A stretch of 64,000 nt of DNA from Schistocephalus solidus (Eukaryota > Platyhelminthes > Cestoda > Diphyllobothriidea > Diphyllobothriidae), in the NCBI GenBank assembly GCA_017591395.1, contig WEDG01000795.1, positions 310,001 through 374,000 of the forward strand, read 5' to 3'. Below the pieces are notes generated by a model, which did no database searches, was not told the DNA's origin, and was given only the letters and a program-made list of their open reading frames with translations. The translations under genes were made by a program, and so were the position numbers. Shown here piece after piece: positions 25,266 to 37,801 of the stretch. Numbering within the stretch: position 1 is the stretch's first letter; every line of letters begins with the position of its first letter.

Positions 25266-26949
25266 TCTGAAACCGCATCCTAATGAAAAAATGGCGCTGG
25301 AATCTATTCACATTGTAAGCTGTTTGTAAAGATTATGTAAGAAGGAGCTTCTTTATAGGGCCATTTTCAAATGATCTACTATTTCTAAGTAATTTACTGG
25401 ATTTGGGTATTGTCTGGTTTTGCATACATTTAGAATTTAAGTTTACATATTTATAAATATTTTTGAAGTTTTCGAACTTTGAAGGTTTTTAACTAAGATG
25501 GTATTTATAAAAAATATAAAATTACTTTTAATACCTTTTCAGTTTTAAATTGATGTTAAGTTATGCATTATTGCACCAAAGCTTTGGTTTATTCGTTGGT
25601 GGCAGTATACGGGTAATTAGCAATCATTCGTAAATTACTGCTCTTTGCATGTGATAGGTCACATACTCTGCTTAACATTAACGCTTCAAATAAATTCAAT
25701 TTGCCATTTTAAGACATCCAGTAAAAGTTTCCCAACCCCTAGTACTTGCGATGCGCATACAATTTTGCGACTTTTGCTTTGAATGAAATCGTCTCAATCG
25801 GAACACGGGTCTTGTACATGCACCATTGTTCGGAATATATCTCACAGTTGAAAAAGATAACATCACTAATTCACGAAGCACGTTTCTAATAAAGAATCCA
25901 AAAGATTTCTTCACCTACGGCTGTTTGCGTGTGCTCGTGTATTCAGCTGGCGCTCGCGTACTTTTATTAATATTCCCAAGATTTTTGCTGAAGTTCATTA
26001 TTCTCTCTTCGGCTGGGCGTTTGATACGATGGGAAACGAAGTCGTGTAAAGTGTTATAAAGGTCCAAAAAACTGCATAGCTGCCTCCTCTTTAGCAGGTA
26101 TTAATCATTCATCCCAGGATCAGTAGAGAGGAGAGTCGTCGACCCTTCTATTGTTGAGGTTCTTCGTTGATGCAACCGATTACGCCTTCTATATTAAGAA
26201 GCAGTGAGATTGAAATTGACGCCTCGGTGGCTTACTAATAGACCTTTTGAATAGAAGCTCAATAACCGAAGAGTGGGCTTTCCGATTTAGGGATGTCTGA
26301 CTCTCAGAATGGAATACTGACCACTGACAACGACTTATTAGTACAAACGATGTTTAAACTCAAGAAAGTTTTCAAGCGATCGTCCGAAAATTAATCGAGT
26401 TTGGCATTTCCATCACCCAGGAGCCTGCGTACTCCCTGCATTTAGAATTACCCCGACAAAAGTAAAACATATCGAAAGAACAGCCACAGGCCTCGAGGGT
26501 GTGGGGCTCACATGAACGAACACAAACTGGCTATCCGTCGACGTGACGTTTGATCTCTGGTGTTTGCGCACGATCTTGCCTGTGACCATGGTTTCAGTTG
26601 GGATGTTTCTGAATTGTACACTATAGTTAACGCCAAACGGGCTAGGGCATTCCACGAGGCTTGGTGATCCGATGTGGACAGCATCAACCGCCACGTGTAC
26701 CTACATTTCAACTACGAGGATCTCTGATCCCTATGTACTGACTGGCGTCTAGCTTAGAAACAACAGCTGTCAATACATGTCCTGATAGGGATAAACTCAT
26801 CGACACGCCATCACATCCTGGCACAGCAAGCCAAATGTGGAACTCACAACACTTTTACTTAACTCCAGTATACATAACAACATGATTTGCAGCTCCCCTT
26901 GTAAGAGCTTCTGCCTACATCTTCATCGACGTCCTAAACCCCAGTGCGA
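25266..26949. other. Interval without a recognised gene
   Basis: A 93-codon minus frame at 26,694-26,413 and an overlapping frame have no recognised family. gcctcggtgg at 26,221 matches a block of the tRNA-like element at 39.6 kb, but without the rest of that element. Confidence 0.4.
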
Positions 26950-27145
26950 CAATTCCAGCTCTCAGTATTCATTTCGTAACCAGCTGCCAACAAAAACAAT
27001 GGATACTGGAAAAGACATTTCTGACCTACTAGCCTTCATCAGACAGCCTTATCCAAACCAAGGGGGTGTGCCTACCGAGGCTCGAACCCGCGATCTGTCA
27101 CTTAGAAGCCCAAATCACTATGAATTGAGCCACTGTACCGTCTTG
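26950..27145 (-). mobile_element. tRNA-derived SINE, minus copy
   Basis: Reverse strand has GTGGCTCAATTCATAG (A-box-like) and GGTTCGAGCC (B box) about 40 bases on, then a body block (aatgtcttttccagtatcc) shared with the copies at 27.7 and 48 kb. Acceptor ends do not pair well, so it is not called a tRNA gene. Confidence 0.75.
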
Positions 27146-27147
27146 TC

Positions 27148-27520
27148 GGTTCGAGCCTCAAAGCAGAACGGGATGAGTGAGTCCCGTAACGGATCGGTGC
27201 AGCGTCAATTCGCCAATATCAATATTCCCTATCTAAACTAACAACGAGCCGGTGACTCAATGGTTAGAGAGCTGGACTTCTACTCGGCAGGTATCGGGTT
27301 TGAGCTTCGGTTAATAAGCTCGAGCTGGTCATTTGTAGTCTGCTTTTACTTTGTCGGCATTGTTCATTTGCCTCCATCACTAACCACTCTGCGTCTGCTG
27401 GTGAGGCTCTAGTGTGAGCTCAAAACAAAGAACGGGACGAGTGAGTCCTATAAACAATCGGTGAAGCATCGGTCTGCCAGTATACATACATACTGTCATA
27501 ACTTTGTCATGACACCGGGC
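27148..27520 (+). mobile_element. tRNA-derived SINE, plus copy
   Basis: Begins with a tail-type block (agcagaacgggatgagtgag), then head GACTCAATGGTTAGAGAG with GGGTTTGAGCTTC, a degraded body and a second tail block (aagaacgggacgagtgagtc). It abuts the minus copy to its left, so the pair is head-to-head. Confidence 0.7.
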
Positions 27521-27680
27521 TCAGGTGGGGGAGGAGTAGAGAGTGCGGTAGCTGCAGCGCAAGGCTATAATCACTTAAAACTGATTCACGTGCAAGTCAC
27601 CGTCCCTGCACCTCCATAGTGTGGAGAATACGGTAGACATCGTCGGACGACGACGGTCGAACTGTCGTGTGTGTATGCAT
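27500..27680 (+). repeat. R1 fragment (opposite orientation)
   Basis: acaccgggctcaggtggggg, gagtgcggtagctgcagcgc, acttaaaactgattcacg and gtcaccgtccctgcac are the reverse complement of the R1 blocks at 7.9 kb. Confidence 0.75.
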
Positions 27681-27689
27681 GTATGTATA

Positions 27690-27870
27690 TCAGGGAGAAT
27701 AGCAATACCAGTAGAGACAATGGAGACTGGAAGGACCCTGTCTGATTTCCTAGCCATCATCAACCCACCATATCCTACCACATGTTTGGCAAATTCTGAG
27801 GTTTGAACGTAGAATTTCAACTCCCTACTATTGCTCCACGGGCTCTACGCCCTTTCGGTTGCGATGAATT
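27690..27870 (-). mobile_element. tRNA-derived SINE, third copy
   Basis: Body blocks agacaatggagactggaagg and ctgtctgatttcctagccat match the minus-sense SINE body at 26,990. On the reverse strand the head reads GTAGAGCCCGTGGAGCAATAG with a B-box-like CGTTCAAACC. Confidence 0.65.
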
Positions 27871-27889
27871 TTCTGATTACTCTAGTTTA

Positions 27890-28262
27890 CAGTAGTCCCC
27901 TTTAACACCGGGGCGGAAGTATGAAGCGGATGGGCAGTTGGTTGCTGAGTTTGACTTTTACCATGAAGCGGAAGTTCGAGTTTACTGAGTTTCAGTTCTG
28001 CGTCTTTCGTCAACTGCGTACACAGAACAAGACAGCCACGCTCTGTCTACGAAAAACACAAAAACGCAGCCGACAGTGAACTCACCCACCCACAAAGGTG
28101 GCGAACAAAAAACTCGATTGGTTCGAGGCCACAGCACGCCACTCCGGACTCTGCTTAGCAGTTAACGCTTTTACACTGGCGAGCTCATCAACCTCTGCAA
28201 AACGTTAGCATACGACTAAATTTGTTCCGGTGAGCCCGCCTCATTTCTCATATTTCGGGCAT
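27890..28262 (-). mobile_element. Penelope-like element 5' fragment
   Basis: The minus strand contains GGGCTCACCGGAACA followed by TCGTATGCT and CGTTT, the same sequence and order as at 5,083-5,118 (+), so both derive from the same region of one element family. No RT part is attached. Confidence 0.6.
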
Positions 28263-29289
28263 TTTTGCCATCTACCTTGTGCAGACGCATAGGCACTTCC
28301 CCTCCCCCCAATTAAAAGTGGGATTTTATTGCAATTTTTTTATGCATCTTTATCTTAAGTCGCGCTGGCGATGTAGGTGAGTGTAAATATAAGGGGGGGG
28401 GGGGTGACCTTTCAAATGCACGCGCAGGTGAATCAAACGCCACGTGATCGGTCATGGTGGGTGTTCGTGCGTGGTCATTTGCGTGACCTTGACCGTCGGC
28501 AAGGTCACAGCTTGAAGGGAATGAGGAAGAGGGAATGGCTGCCAGAGGTGATTAATTGTACTAGGTCTCCTTGGGCTTCACAGTCGCTGAGGTCTTGGTG
28601 GCCACAGCAGCAGTAGCAGAGGAGGATGGGTAGGTAAGGGCAGATTTTATATCAAAATGTTTCATGTTTGCGTACAAGTCGGGCTTCGAGAAGTCCTCAG
28701 TTGTGATACCGCGTGCTTGTGGACCGTTGTTTGGCAGGAAAATAAAGTCCCAGAGAACCTAAGAAATAAAAAAAGGTACAAGTTCGGTCATTCTCGGGTT
28801 ACCAGACTTGCAGGCCACCTTCCTTTCTTGATGTGTGTGTCACAAATGAACTTTGGTGTAAGAAATCGAACACATGGAGGATGGCCGATTCACAGAGCCG
28901 CGCCTGATAGAGCAGCCGTCAATAATGGCCCCTTCGAGTCGAACATTGAAGGCAACTGCTCATTGGCTGGATACTGGCCAATTGAAGGTCTGGACTAAAT
29001 GGGATTGTGATCAAGATCGGATGAATTATTCCACACGTACCGACTAACGACCTCTGCTGTGTGGTGCTGCACTAGGCTTCCTCGCATCCTGACTCTCAGC
29101 TTCGAAAAGAAGCCTTACGAAAAAGGTGGGTGACGCAACCCTTTACATATGTGTCTGCGATGGTGTTTATATCCCGTGATGGTAACTAAAATTGCTCGCG
29201 AAAAATTACTCTTGAGACGCAGGGGGAAATAGGTATGTTGGCTCAGTATGTGTTATAGTACTGAGAAGAGGTAAGTACGATCGCGGGAA
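28263..29289. other. Interval without a recognised gene
   Basis: Contains a G12 run at 28,393-28,404. A 113-codon plus frame (28,657-28,998) has no recognised domain. Confidence 0.4.
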
Positions 29290-30650
29290 CAATAACTCTA
29301 TTCGCCTGACGTTTTTGGTTCCAGCTCGAACCCATCTTCGAAGACATCATCAAATAGGGTAATTTGTACACAGGTAGTTGCAGTATTTATAGGATGCAGT
29401 TCCTATGTTACTGCATATCCACAACAATTAACGGCGCTCCCTCTTTTGTGGATGGTCGGTCTCTGTGCGCTAATTTCTTCATGGCCGGCATGCTTTTAAA
29501 GCCTACTTCTTCTCGCTTGCTTCCTGGGATTCGTACGCACGAGTTGTCATGCATTTGAAACAGCAATTTAACAAGGAAGAGGGGTCAATCAAATTCAAAG
29601 TATAATTTTACCCAGACAAAATTTATGCAGTTAAAATAGTACAGTATACGCCCCACATTTATTCGGAAATTTGATTCATTTTGGAAAACGTACCGGGAAT
29701 CCCTTTTCTTATGGCCTCTCATTCTCGATAAATGCATTGTGTACGCCATTCCCGGTGTGTGTGGTGCTCTAACCGGTCTCCCTTTTAAGTCGCTTCGGGT
29801 CCACTAATCCGGTGACCGAAGCCAGAAAGTTAAGTTCGGGTGAGGGCCTTAGTTGAGGGGAGGATGCGGGCGCTGGATCAAGAGGTTTATTGGCGTGACG
29901 TTTCGGATTCTCAATCAAATCTATCATAGGAGACAGTCAGTCGCTTCCTCACACCACTCGCAGTTGAGTTCCCATACAGATCGGAGGTCACCATCAAGTG
30001 TCAGGCTATACGGCCGAAACGCCCATTGCCACAGCAGGAGACATCTGGATTGGTTTACTGAGTCTGGTGCAATTGCGGACAAAGCACCTACATCGGCAAA
30101 TGAGGGAGACTACTCGGAAGGCGAATGATCGAGCATGCAGCAGCAGTAAGGAGGAATGACGCTAACTCCCAGGTTGCGGCCCATTCGACTAAACCCAAGC
30201 CAAATTTATCCCAAGTGGTGATAGCCACGTAAGCCTTGATCTGACTGAATCAGGGTTCTCTGGTCTCCATTTAATTAATAAGCGCCATGTTCTCTCGCCT
30301 CCATATGCTTTGCTGCGCTTTGGTTTGGGCAAAATTACTAGCCCCTCCGGGAGACTGTGGGTGACCAGGATTCACGGTGCAAGGGAGCCAAACTACCGAG
30401 AAATCGTCGCATCAAGAATCGACAGCGGTGATGAACTCACGGCCACTGGCAACTCGGGTACATACCGATAAACAATCATCGCATCAACTAAGACTCCCAG
30501 AGATAAACACGCGTACTGCTACTGCTGTCAACTGCGTTCTATAAATGCTGTGCTGGTTGAGCCTCAAGTATATTCTTCTGCCACTGTCTCTGATGATGGG
30601 TTCAAGGGAGAATTCGGGACGTAGAGGCAATAAACTTGTTTTCCACCAAT
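29290..30650. repeat. Degenerate Penelope-tail motifs
   Basis: Three spots match the tail motif seen at 51,105-51,165: about 29,300-29,350 (-), 29,883-29,925 (-, CCGAAACGTCACGCCAATAA in minus sense) and 30,591-30,645 (+, TCTGATGATGGGTTCAAGG then GGCAATAAACTT). Each has the order TGATgA...AACGTC...AATAAA with decay. No RT is attached. The rest of the interval has no recognised gene. Confidence 0.5.
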
Positions 30651-31449
30651 TGCATCTTTTCATATGAACTGCTTTTTGGGACTCGCCTGTTCACCTCTGT
30701 CGGCAGTGCCAATTGGCCCTGAGAGCAATGTATGCCACTAGCGTGAGACAGCGAATTCACATGAGAGACTCGCATTCAGCATCGGTAAGTATCAGTGACC
30801 GTCCAAACGTATCTTCACTATTTGCGGTTTCAATAATCCATTGGACTGAACCAGCGGGTAGTTCCCTTCGGATGCTATGGTCAGGAAACTCGTGTACCCC
30901 GATTTTCTAGAAAATTCCATCTTATTGCTGGCATTTAGTATCCCTTACATAGGCACAACTTGAATTTGCAAGGGCACTTTAGTTGCGGGACCTTTGACAA
31001 CGGTACGAGGAACCGGACCAAATGACTCTCTCTCTCTCTCTCTCACGACGCCGCAACGATCCCCCACATACCTTGCGTGTATTTATGTCACGCCGGCTCC
31101 CGACAGGCTTGGAGGTTCGCCCCACTAGTAAAATGATGCAAACGTCCAGCCAACAGGCTAACAAATCAGGTACACTGGTTGATTGGTCTTATTTCAGTCT
31201 GCACTAGAACATTCCAGTACGTTCCTTTTTTCGTCTTATATACGCTGTTAGAATACCTAAATACACTTCTTCCATTCTTGCTGTTGACTTCTAGTTGTTT
31301 TTTAATTCGATCGAAGAGAGTTGCTGGAGGGGTGACCAGCGAGATTTGCGGCAATTTCATGATGGTGAGAACCTCAAAGATTTTCACCATGTGTAACTGC
31401 TTGATGCATGTGCTTGCCTACTCAGATCTGAGGTCACGTGGGTCAGGCT

Positions 31450-31560
31450 AAAAACAAACTATGGTAGGTATGCGCGCACCGATAGGTTACAGGACTCACT
31501 TGTCCGGTTGTGCCTTAGGGCTAACTCTCGAGCCCCGCCAGCAGCCGCACAGTGGCTTGG
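31450..31560 (-). mobile_element. SINE tail fragment
   Basis: Reverse strand gcacaaccggacaagtgagt followed by cctgtaacctatcgg matches the SINE tail blocks at 27.15 and 27.43 kb. Confidence 0.6.
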
Positions 31561-31959
31561 GATAAAAGCTGAATTATATGACCAACAAAGACAAGGGTCA
31601 TCTACGCGTGCCACACATGACATGGTTCTGGCTGCATGTACCACGCAAAATCACACCCTCTATACCATCGCATTAACAGCTTGAAGACACCTATCCCTGA
31701 AATGCCGATGTTGTAGAGGATAAGAAGAAAACTAGGAAGCGGTCTTCACAATGTCTAAGCTATCGACTTTTTTGCTTAAGTGGGAGGAAGGCCCGTGAAG
31801 CGAACCCATGATGTCCATTTGATGAGGAGACATACTCCGGCTGAGAATCGAATGTCCAATGTGCTGAGCTCATGTGTTCCAGAGCGGTCACAGAACGGTG
31901 CCACGATTTGCTACCACCATGCGTTTGACCATCACAAACGGCGAATACTGCTGCGAGCC

Positions 31960-32100
31960 CCGTGGAATGGGTATGGTATCAGTGGCTTAGGTGTGCGTGG
32001 GTTTATAGGCGGCAGAATTTCACTGCATCTACTGTTTGCCTTCCCACACTCTACGCCGTTGGCAAGACAACATCAAGAAGATCGGAGGTGAGCGCGGACG
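31960..32100 (-). repeat. R1 fragment
   Basis: gggtttataggc, actgcatctac and caagaagatcggaggtgag follow the R1 order at 44.2 and 7.9 kb. Confidence 0.55.
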
Positions 32101-32526
32101 CTGTGAGTTACAAAGTTAACTAACTTATATACGCGTACGGTACACGACATTTTTCTAGCTAGAAGTACCAAACTTCTGTAAAAGCAGTTCGTAGATAACA
32201 AAGTTGAGAGTACCATAGTGTTCACAGTTAAAGGGAGCTACGGTAGGCTGACACTAAGTCCAAGATTCCACGCCAAGAATTTTAGCGTATCAAAACAACT
32301 GCAAGCAGGTCACATTTATTGGTAGAAAGAAATGTACTGATTTGCCTACGGATTAGGTTCTCAAGTGCCGTACATACTCTCTTTGGGACGTCCTCGTAAC
32401 CCAGGAAATTAGACTTACGAAGATGTCTAAAGGTGATATGCGAAAAGTTTCTCTCCAAGTTCTCCGCTCTGGTCAACATCGTTACCCTTACAACAATATT
32501 TCGTGGTAAAGACCTTTTTGACTTGC
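32101..32526. other. Region just after desaturase exon 3
   Basis: No family-like C-terminal exon is seen here. Unspliced read-through from exon 3 would end at 32,488. Confidence 0.4.
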
Positions 32527-33013
32527 CTTGCACATGGAGGAATGGTACGGCAGGTGGTTGTAGTACTCCGGTGCCATTTTCTTCAACTGAGGCAACCTAC
32601 TGAAGGGAATGTACGGGAAATCATGATGCTCCACGTGATATCCCAGGTTGAACATCAAAAAATTCATTGAACCGTAGTAGGAGTGCGTAGCCAGATTGTC
32701 TGCAAACAGGTAATGCTCACTGATCACATGTGCGGCCATTGGATGGAGTGCAAAACCGAGATAAGTACTGAAGAATAGGTACATGAACGCCAGTGGGCCC
32801 AGCCATCGCCAAATGACGTAGCCGAAGGCTAGCTGAACAATGACATTGATAACTTCCCATACATTTAGTGGACGAGGAGCCTTGAAGAATGGTCGCAGTG
32901 TGTAAAGTAGAGGATTGGCAAACAGCCACACGATGCGTGATGTTGGGGATTTGAAAAGAGTTGCCTCTATCTTCAGTGGGATGTCTGTGTCCAAGTCCGC
33001 ATGGCCGAGCCAC
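32527..33013 (-). CDS. DEGS1: Desaturase exon 3 (His box 3)
   Basis: After the acceptor ttatacag the exon completes HHR and continues WLGHADLDTDIPLK (human YLGADGVDVDIPT). Visible are a hydrophobic pair (VINVIVQLAFGYVIW and FMYLFFSTYLGFALHP), the motif HVISEHYLF (human HFIAEHYMF) and GYHVEHHDFPYIP, the third His box. It ends PEYYNHLPYHSSMCK. Family similarity stops at this Lys, where the genome reads AAG|GCAAGT, a strong match to a GC-AG type donor in phase 0. If not spliced, the frame would add 12 unrelated residues and stop at 32,488. I prefer splicing because the family has about 28 more residues ending in a basic, Pro-Tyr-containing tail, but I could not find that exon between 26 kb and 32.5 kb. 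Confidence 0.92.
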
Positions 33014-34089
33014 CTGTATAATTTAACGAAACAATACTACTATCATAGGAACAGTAGAAATAGTAGTTCAATCGAGTGAAAAAGCCTTCCATTAATATCC
33101 CAAATTGACTGTTACCCGGCATGACATAGGCAGTGTATACTTGATTGTCGTGTTTCTTATAGCATTTCTAGCTATCTGTCATTTTACATCGCCTTCTGGA
33201 TCAGATGAGGACGATTCGAGCTGCCGTAATACTGGGTTGTAGAGGTTGATTAGTCACCATGGGGAACAATCTGATGCAACCCTGCAGTAAGAAAGGATAT
33301 AATTTCCCTTAATCTGCTGTAAATAAATAACCTACTCATTTGAAACTTCATAAATTGCAAGAGTTTCTGGTACATTAAAGAAAAGGGGGACAAACTTTAC
33401 TCATTTGAATCAGGAAAACGCTTTTAACTACGGCTAACCACTGATCAGCAATATTCTGTTTGAATGCGAGACGATATGTTTGTCAAAAGTCTCAAAGGAA
33501 TGAAGTTAACTGGCCGAAATCAAGGATATGAAGTGTGATGCCTCATAGCAGATTTGTCTCTAAATACAAGCAGTCGAACCTTAACCAGGGGTTATAATGC
33601 TTAACTGAAGAATTTTTGTAAATGACCGATCAAACGCAATTGCACAGGTACGTATCATCTACAATGTTCTCTGTGTTCTCTGCCCCAACATAGCAACATG
33701 GGGGGCACTCGACCGGAAATGGAAGAACGCATTATCGTTTGTAGTTACGTCCTGGACGGAACGCAATCCAATTTTGTCTTTCCTATCCATATCAATGATA
33801 GAATGAGGTCTCATCCAGGCCGTAACAGGACGAGGAAGCATAAGGATTAGCTCGGTTCTGGTTGCTTGGAGGAAAATATTGGCATGCATCGTAATCACGT
33901 GACCCTCATCGATGTGATTAGGATTTTTCATCTTGCCTGTTACGTCCTTAGCAGCCTAACTCTGTATTTTAGGAATGTCTGTTTGAACTCCCTTTTTACA
34001 CAGCGTCCTAGGCTACGAAAAGAAAAGCAAAGGGATAAACTATAATAAGGTATCAAGGGTGGGTCACGGGGCAGAATAGCGGACGCGTC
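33014..34089. other. Intron sequence without a recognised gene
   Basis: A 90-codon minus frame at 33,931-33,659 has no recognised family. Confidence 0.4.
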
Positions 34090-34330
34090 TTCAGTTGAGT
34101 TAAAAACAGTTACTGAAACATAGACAGTAGTACGTATTGTAGCGTTAAACATTTGAGACAGGGACATTACGACATCCGCAGGTGGCGCATTCCATGCCTT
34201 AATCACTCTGTTGGATAATAAAAGTCTCCTTGCGTCCAGCCTCATTAGTCACGCGTAGTCTGAGAGGAGGTCCTCGAAAATAAGCATGCTGAACGCATAC
34301 GTCGTAGTAATCCCCGTATGTCAAATGTAA
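34090..34330 (-). mobile_element. LINE C-terminal fragment within the desaturase intron
   Basis: The minus frame at 34,245 reads RLDARRLLLSNRVIKAWNA then PPADVV, the typical end of a CR1/Jockey-like ORF2 (R-x-F-S-x-R-V-x-x-x-W-N-x-L-P). Upstream RGPPLRLRVTNE is in another frame. Confidence 0.7.
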
Positions 34331-35559
34331 AGGCGTTAAGCTAAAATATGTGGCTTGGGCCCACGATTAGTAACTGCTGCAAAAATCGATCCAAACATTC
34401 GCAGTTGCATAAAACCGAGCGAACTGACTGGATCAGAGGGCCAGACGTTTGGTTTATTGAACGCTGTCTACGTTTATAGATTCAACCCCTGATCGGTCCG
34501 AAAACAAGCGTCAATTGGTCTTTATCAAACATGACATCATAAATCCTATTGGAATGGCGGTTTCTGGTTTTCCTGTCGTCCTCAGTAGTATCCCAACTTC
34601 AGGTACTATCACATCACAGAGCTGGTCACTGGTTTTCTATCAGTTGACCGATCGGTAGATCGTCAGCTTTGTTCTTTCATAGCGGCCCAACTTTATATTT
34701 ACTCACATTTTACTTCACAGTCTAGTAGACCAGCAAAAATGAGCCGTTCTGGTATTAAAACATCGCGTGCGTCATCCACAGCGTGGTGCTATTTCTTCGG
34801 ACCCAGATAGTGTTCATTTTTTCCCATGAAATGAGGATAAAAGCTTTTATACCCGTGACACCACCGCATGGCACAAAGTTTTCCTTTGTCAGTCTGTCAT
34901 TAGATGTGCTGAGGTTAACAGTGGATGAGGCACGACTTATCCATGGACATGTAAAGTCTTGTTTTAATGTAAGCACTATGTTTACTAAACTTATGGTAGG
35001 TCACAAATATACGTACCCAACTCCCTGAACTACAAGGAAGATTTTGGATTGTTAGTGCTGGCATTTGTTAGCTAAGTTGCGTCCATGAGAAATCATCGCA
35101 GTGGACAGAAGGATTAGTGTTTTAATCCCCAGACCCCCTCTCCCAAAGATCTTGGCCCTTTTGCAATGATAAACTTAAAGGAGAAATGTGTCCATGATTA
35201 TATGTTTTGTTCGACATCCAAGGGGTCATTTTAATTGAAGTTTACTTATTCTGGCATGAAATTGAACCAACATTACTACCTGCTAGTTCGGAAGCGCATG
35301 CGTGAGGCAGTGAATAAATCGAACAAAATTTTCGCGATTGGGGACTGGCTGCTTCACCATGGCAACGCGCCTGTCCGCATAGCGTTCAGAGCCAATCATC
35401 GTTTTGCAAAAAAATGGCATGAAAACAGTTCCCCTTCTACTTGCCTGACCTCCCCTCTCTGTGACTACTTATTCCCAAGAATAAAAAAACCTACAGAGAA
35501 AGCGCTGTCTGTGGTAAATGACCAAACGATCTTACGTGTTTTTCTAGTGGACGTCGCCG
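34331..35559. other. Intron sequence without a recognised gene
   Basis: Short unrelated frames only. A (GCAC)n run is at 35,616-35,630. Confidence 0.4.
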
Positions 35560-36180
35560 GACGTGCCCGACATAACGTACTGGGCCTGCGGCTATCACAA
35601 GGGCTAGACAGCGCACGCACGCACGCACATGACAGTTCAACCGTCGTAGTCCAACGATGTCCACCGTATGCTCCACGGAAGGGTGGTGCAGGGATATTAA
35701 CCTGCGCTTGATTTAGTTTAAAGTGATAGTTAACTTGCGCTGCATCTACAGCACTCTCTCCTCCTACCACACCTGAGCCCGGTGTCACGACAGAGTCAAG
35801 ACGACCGGAGATGGGAGAGTGCACAGGGGGCTGACGTGGCCGTGGGCCCATAGGCCCTAGCCAACCCGTAGGCATGCCACCACACCCCCACATGTTCGAC
35901 ATTTTTTATGGGTGCGCAACCCGAATATGGCCTGCCGTACCCTGTATTGGCCTCATGTTGTTCCAACGGATCTACCACGAGGCCCGTTTTGGGGGGCACA
36001 TACACACACGCATTTACCATTCCAAAAAAACTGGCATTTCCTCCGCTGACACACATTCTTTGGGGTGGCGCCTCCGCGCCGCCTTGGAGCCTTTCGCGTT
36101 TGTATTGCCAACCGCATAGTATGGGTTCCTGCACTTTTCGATTAAATGCGCATTAATGAGGCACCCCGAATATTACGTTC
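35560..36180 (-). repeat. R1 repeat with alternative distal half
   Basis: The first half matches 7.7-8.1 kb (gtccaccgtatgctccacgg, ctgcatctacagcactctct, cagagtcaagacgaccggag). The second half (ccacccccacatgttcgac onward, gcgcaacccgaatatggcc) matches 13,090-13,210 instead of the 8.2-kb distal block, so R1 has at least two tail types. Confidence 0.7.
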
Positions 36181-36539
36181 GTCACGTCCGCTTGGCTACT
36201 GCAGTTTACAAGGCAACATATTAATCGGTAGGGGGGAGGAGGTTATCGACCCATGTCAGATAATGCACTCGCGTCGGTCCGTCTGCTCAATAGACTCCTG
36301 ACCTGGGCGGTACAGCTGTTGTCGCAGTGGTGCATGGGCGTGCTCACTCCTGCCGATGGTTCGTCCGGCTGTCTCTCGAACTCTGCCGGGGGGCAGTTAG
36401 TGATAATTATATTATAGGCGTTGAGATGGCCTATCCACCATTGTTAATACTCCCGATCTAAACCGACGGGCCATCGAGCCTGTGGCAGTGTTGGAATTCT
36501 GACACATAGATAGTGGTTTCGAGCCTCGGGTGGTGAAAC

Positions 36540-36860
36540 ATCTGGGTTTCGGTATGGCTGACTGTCGACGGAATTCTCTCCTCCCTCACTAAACCTTGCT
36601 CTATGGTGAGAAAATTTCAAGACAACCGGAGGTGGATGCAGGTGTAGCATCTGACCCGGTTCCCGCCTCATGTAGCCGACTTCCATTGAGGCAGCTCGGA
36701 ACTCCCATAATTGAGCTTTTTCTTATAGGTCCCATTAAAGAAAAGCCGTTACAACCTAACTCGCAGTCTAGGTGATCCTATCAGTTGGCAACGTTCCACG
36801 CCCCATCTGGTAGGGCATAATGATAGATTCAAGGCCGTCAGATGTATAATGAGGATAAAT
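36540..36860 (-). repeat. Degenerate R1 copy
   Basis: ttcaagacaaccggaggtgg and, further on, cctatcagttggcaacgtt...ataatgatagattcaaggc follow the R1 order with heavy decay. Confidence 0.55.
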
Positions 36861-37468
36861 TTCCCAGTGTCGGCCACACTTTCGTTGTCTCTCCCATGCA
36901 CCAGTTGACTTTTCGACTCTCCACCCACTAGTGATGGTGGTGGCCAACGCGATGTGAAAACCCACATCTAACCGTGCACGGCAGTAGTTATGGGCTTGAG
37001 CTGACTCTGCACTGCCTTATAAACGCGTCATATGAGTCAAGCGGACCCTCATCGGGGTCGGCGTATCTGCACTGCAGCCCATTTTTGGGGGCAGTCCCAA
37101 ATATTACAACGCAAATACGAAAGTCTTCACTGCTTCCTCGAAGCAATCACAGTCCTCATCTAATTCAACGAGGATGGGCCCCAATAGCGTGGCTTGCAGT
37201 GCTCATTGCTTCGACAATTCGTCAGGCCTAAGTGACTGATTTATACTTCGCAAACGGAAGATGCTCCCATCTTTCGACTCCCGGCTGTTACTTTACTTCC
37301 ACCGAGTTCTCGGTAACGGTAGGTTATATACAACACTAAGAAATCCAGAAAATCCCAGGCTCGTGTAATACGAAACCGGTGGTGATAGGAATTTTAGGGA
37401 TTGGGTGGTACAGCGGGTACTCTAAGGTTTATATGGTCCTTGCAAAAGTGCATTTGTTGTTCATTCTG

Positions 37469-37801
37469 CTATCTTAATTTACGAAGTGGATAGTGCGCAT
37501 CTGTTATAATGGCTACAATAAGTTGATATCCATAGCGGAGAGCGGCTTGAAAGCCCTGGGATAACTTCATTGCCGATTTTACCCGCACAGACTTCGGTAG
37601 AATTCTGTTATTTTGACATCGCTGTAAAAAGGATAATTGTTCTGGTGTGAAATATCCATGAATCACACACTCTTCCATCGTGGAGCATAATGCAAAACAC
37701 GCAACTGTGGTTTCTGGCTTTCTTGATGTTGTACATAGCCTACAATTACCGTGTTCTCCTTTAGCTGGTAGTGTAAACGCCAACGAGAGTGTGACATCCA
37801 A
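37469..37801 (-). mobile_element. Penelope-like ORF N-terminal fragment
   Basis: The minus frame contains LSFLQRCQNNRILPKSVRVK and, after a gap, AALRYGYQLIVAI, a pattern I associate with the start of Penelope-like ORFs (a cysteine a few residues into an FL-x-x-C stretch, then LPKS). Truncated and recognised from memory only. Confidence 0.5.
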
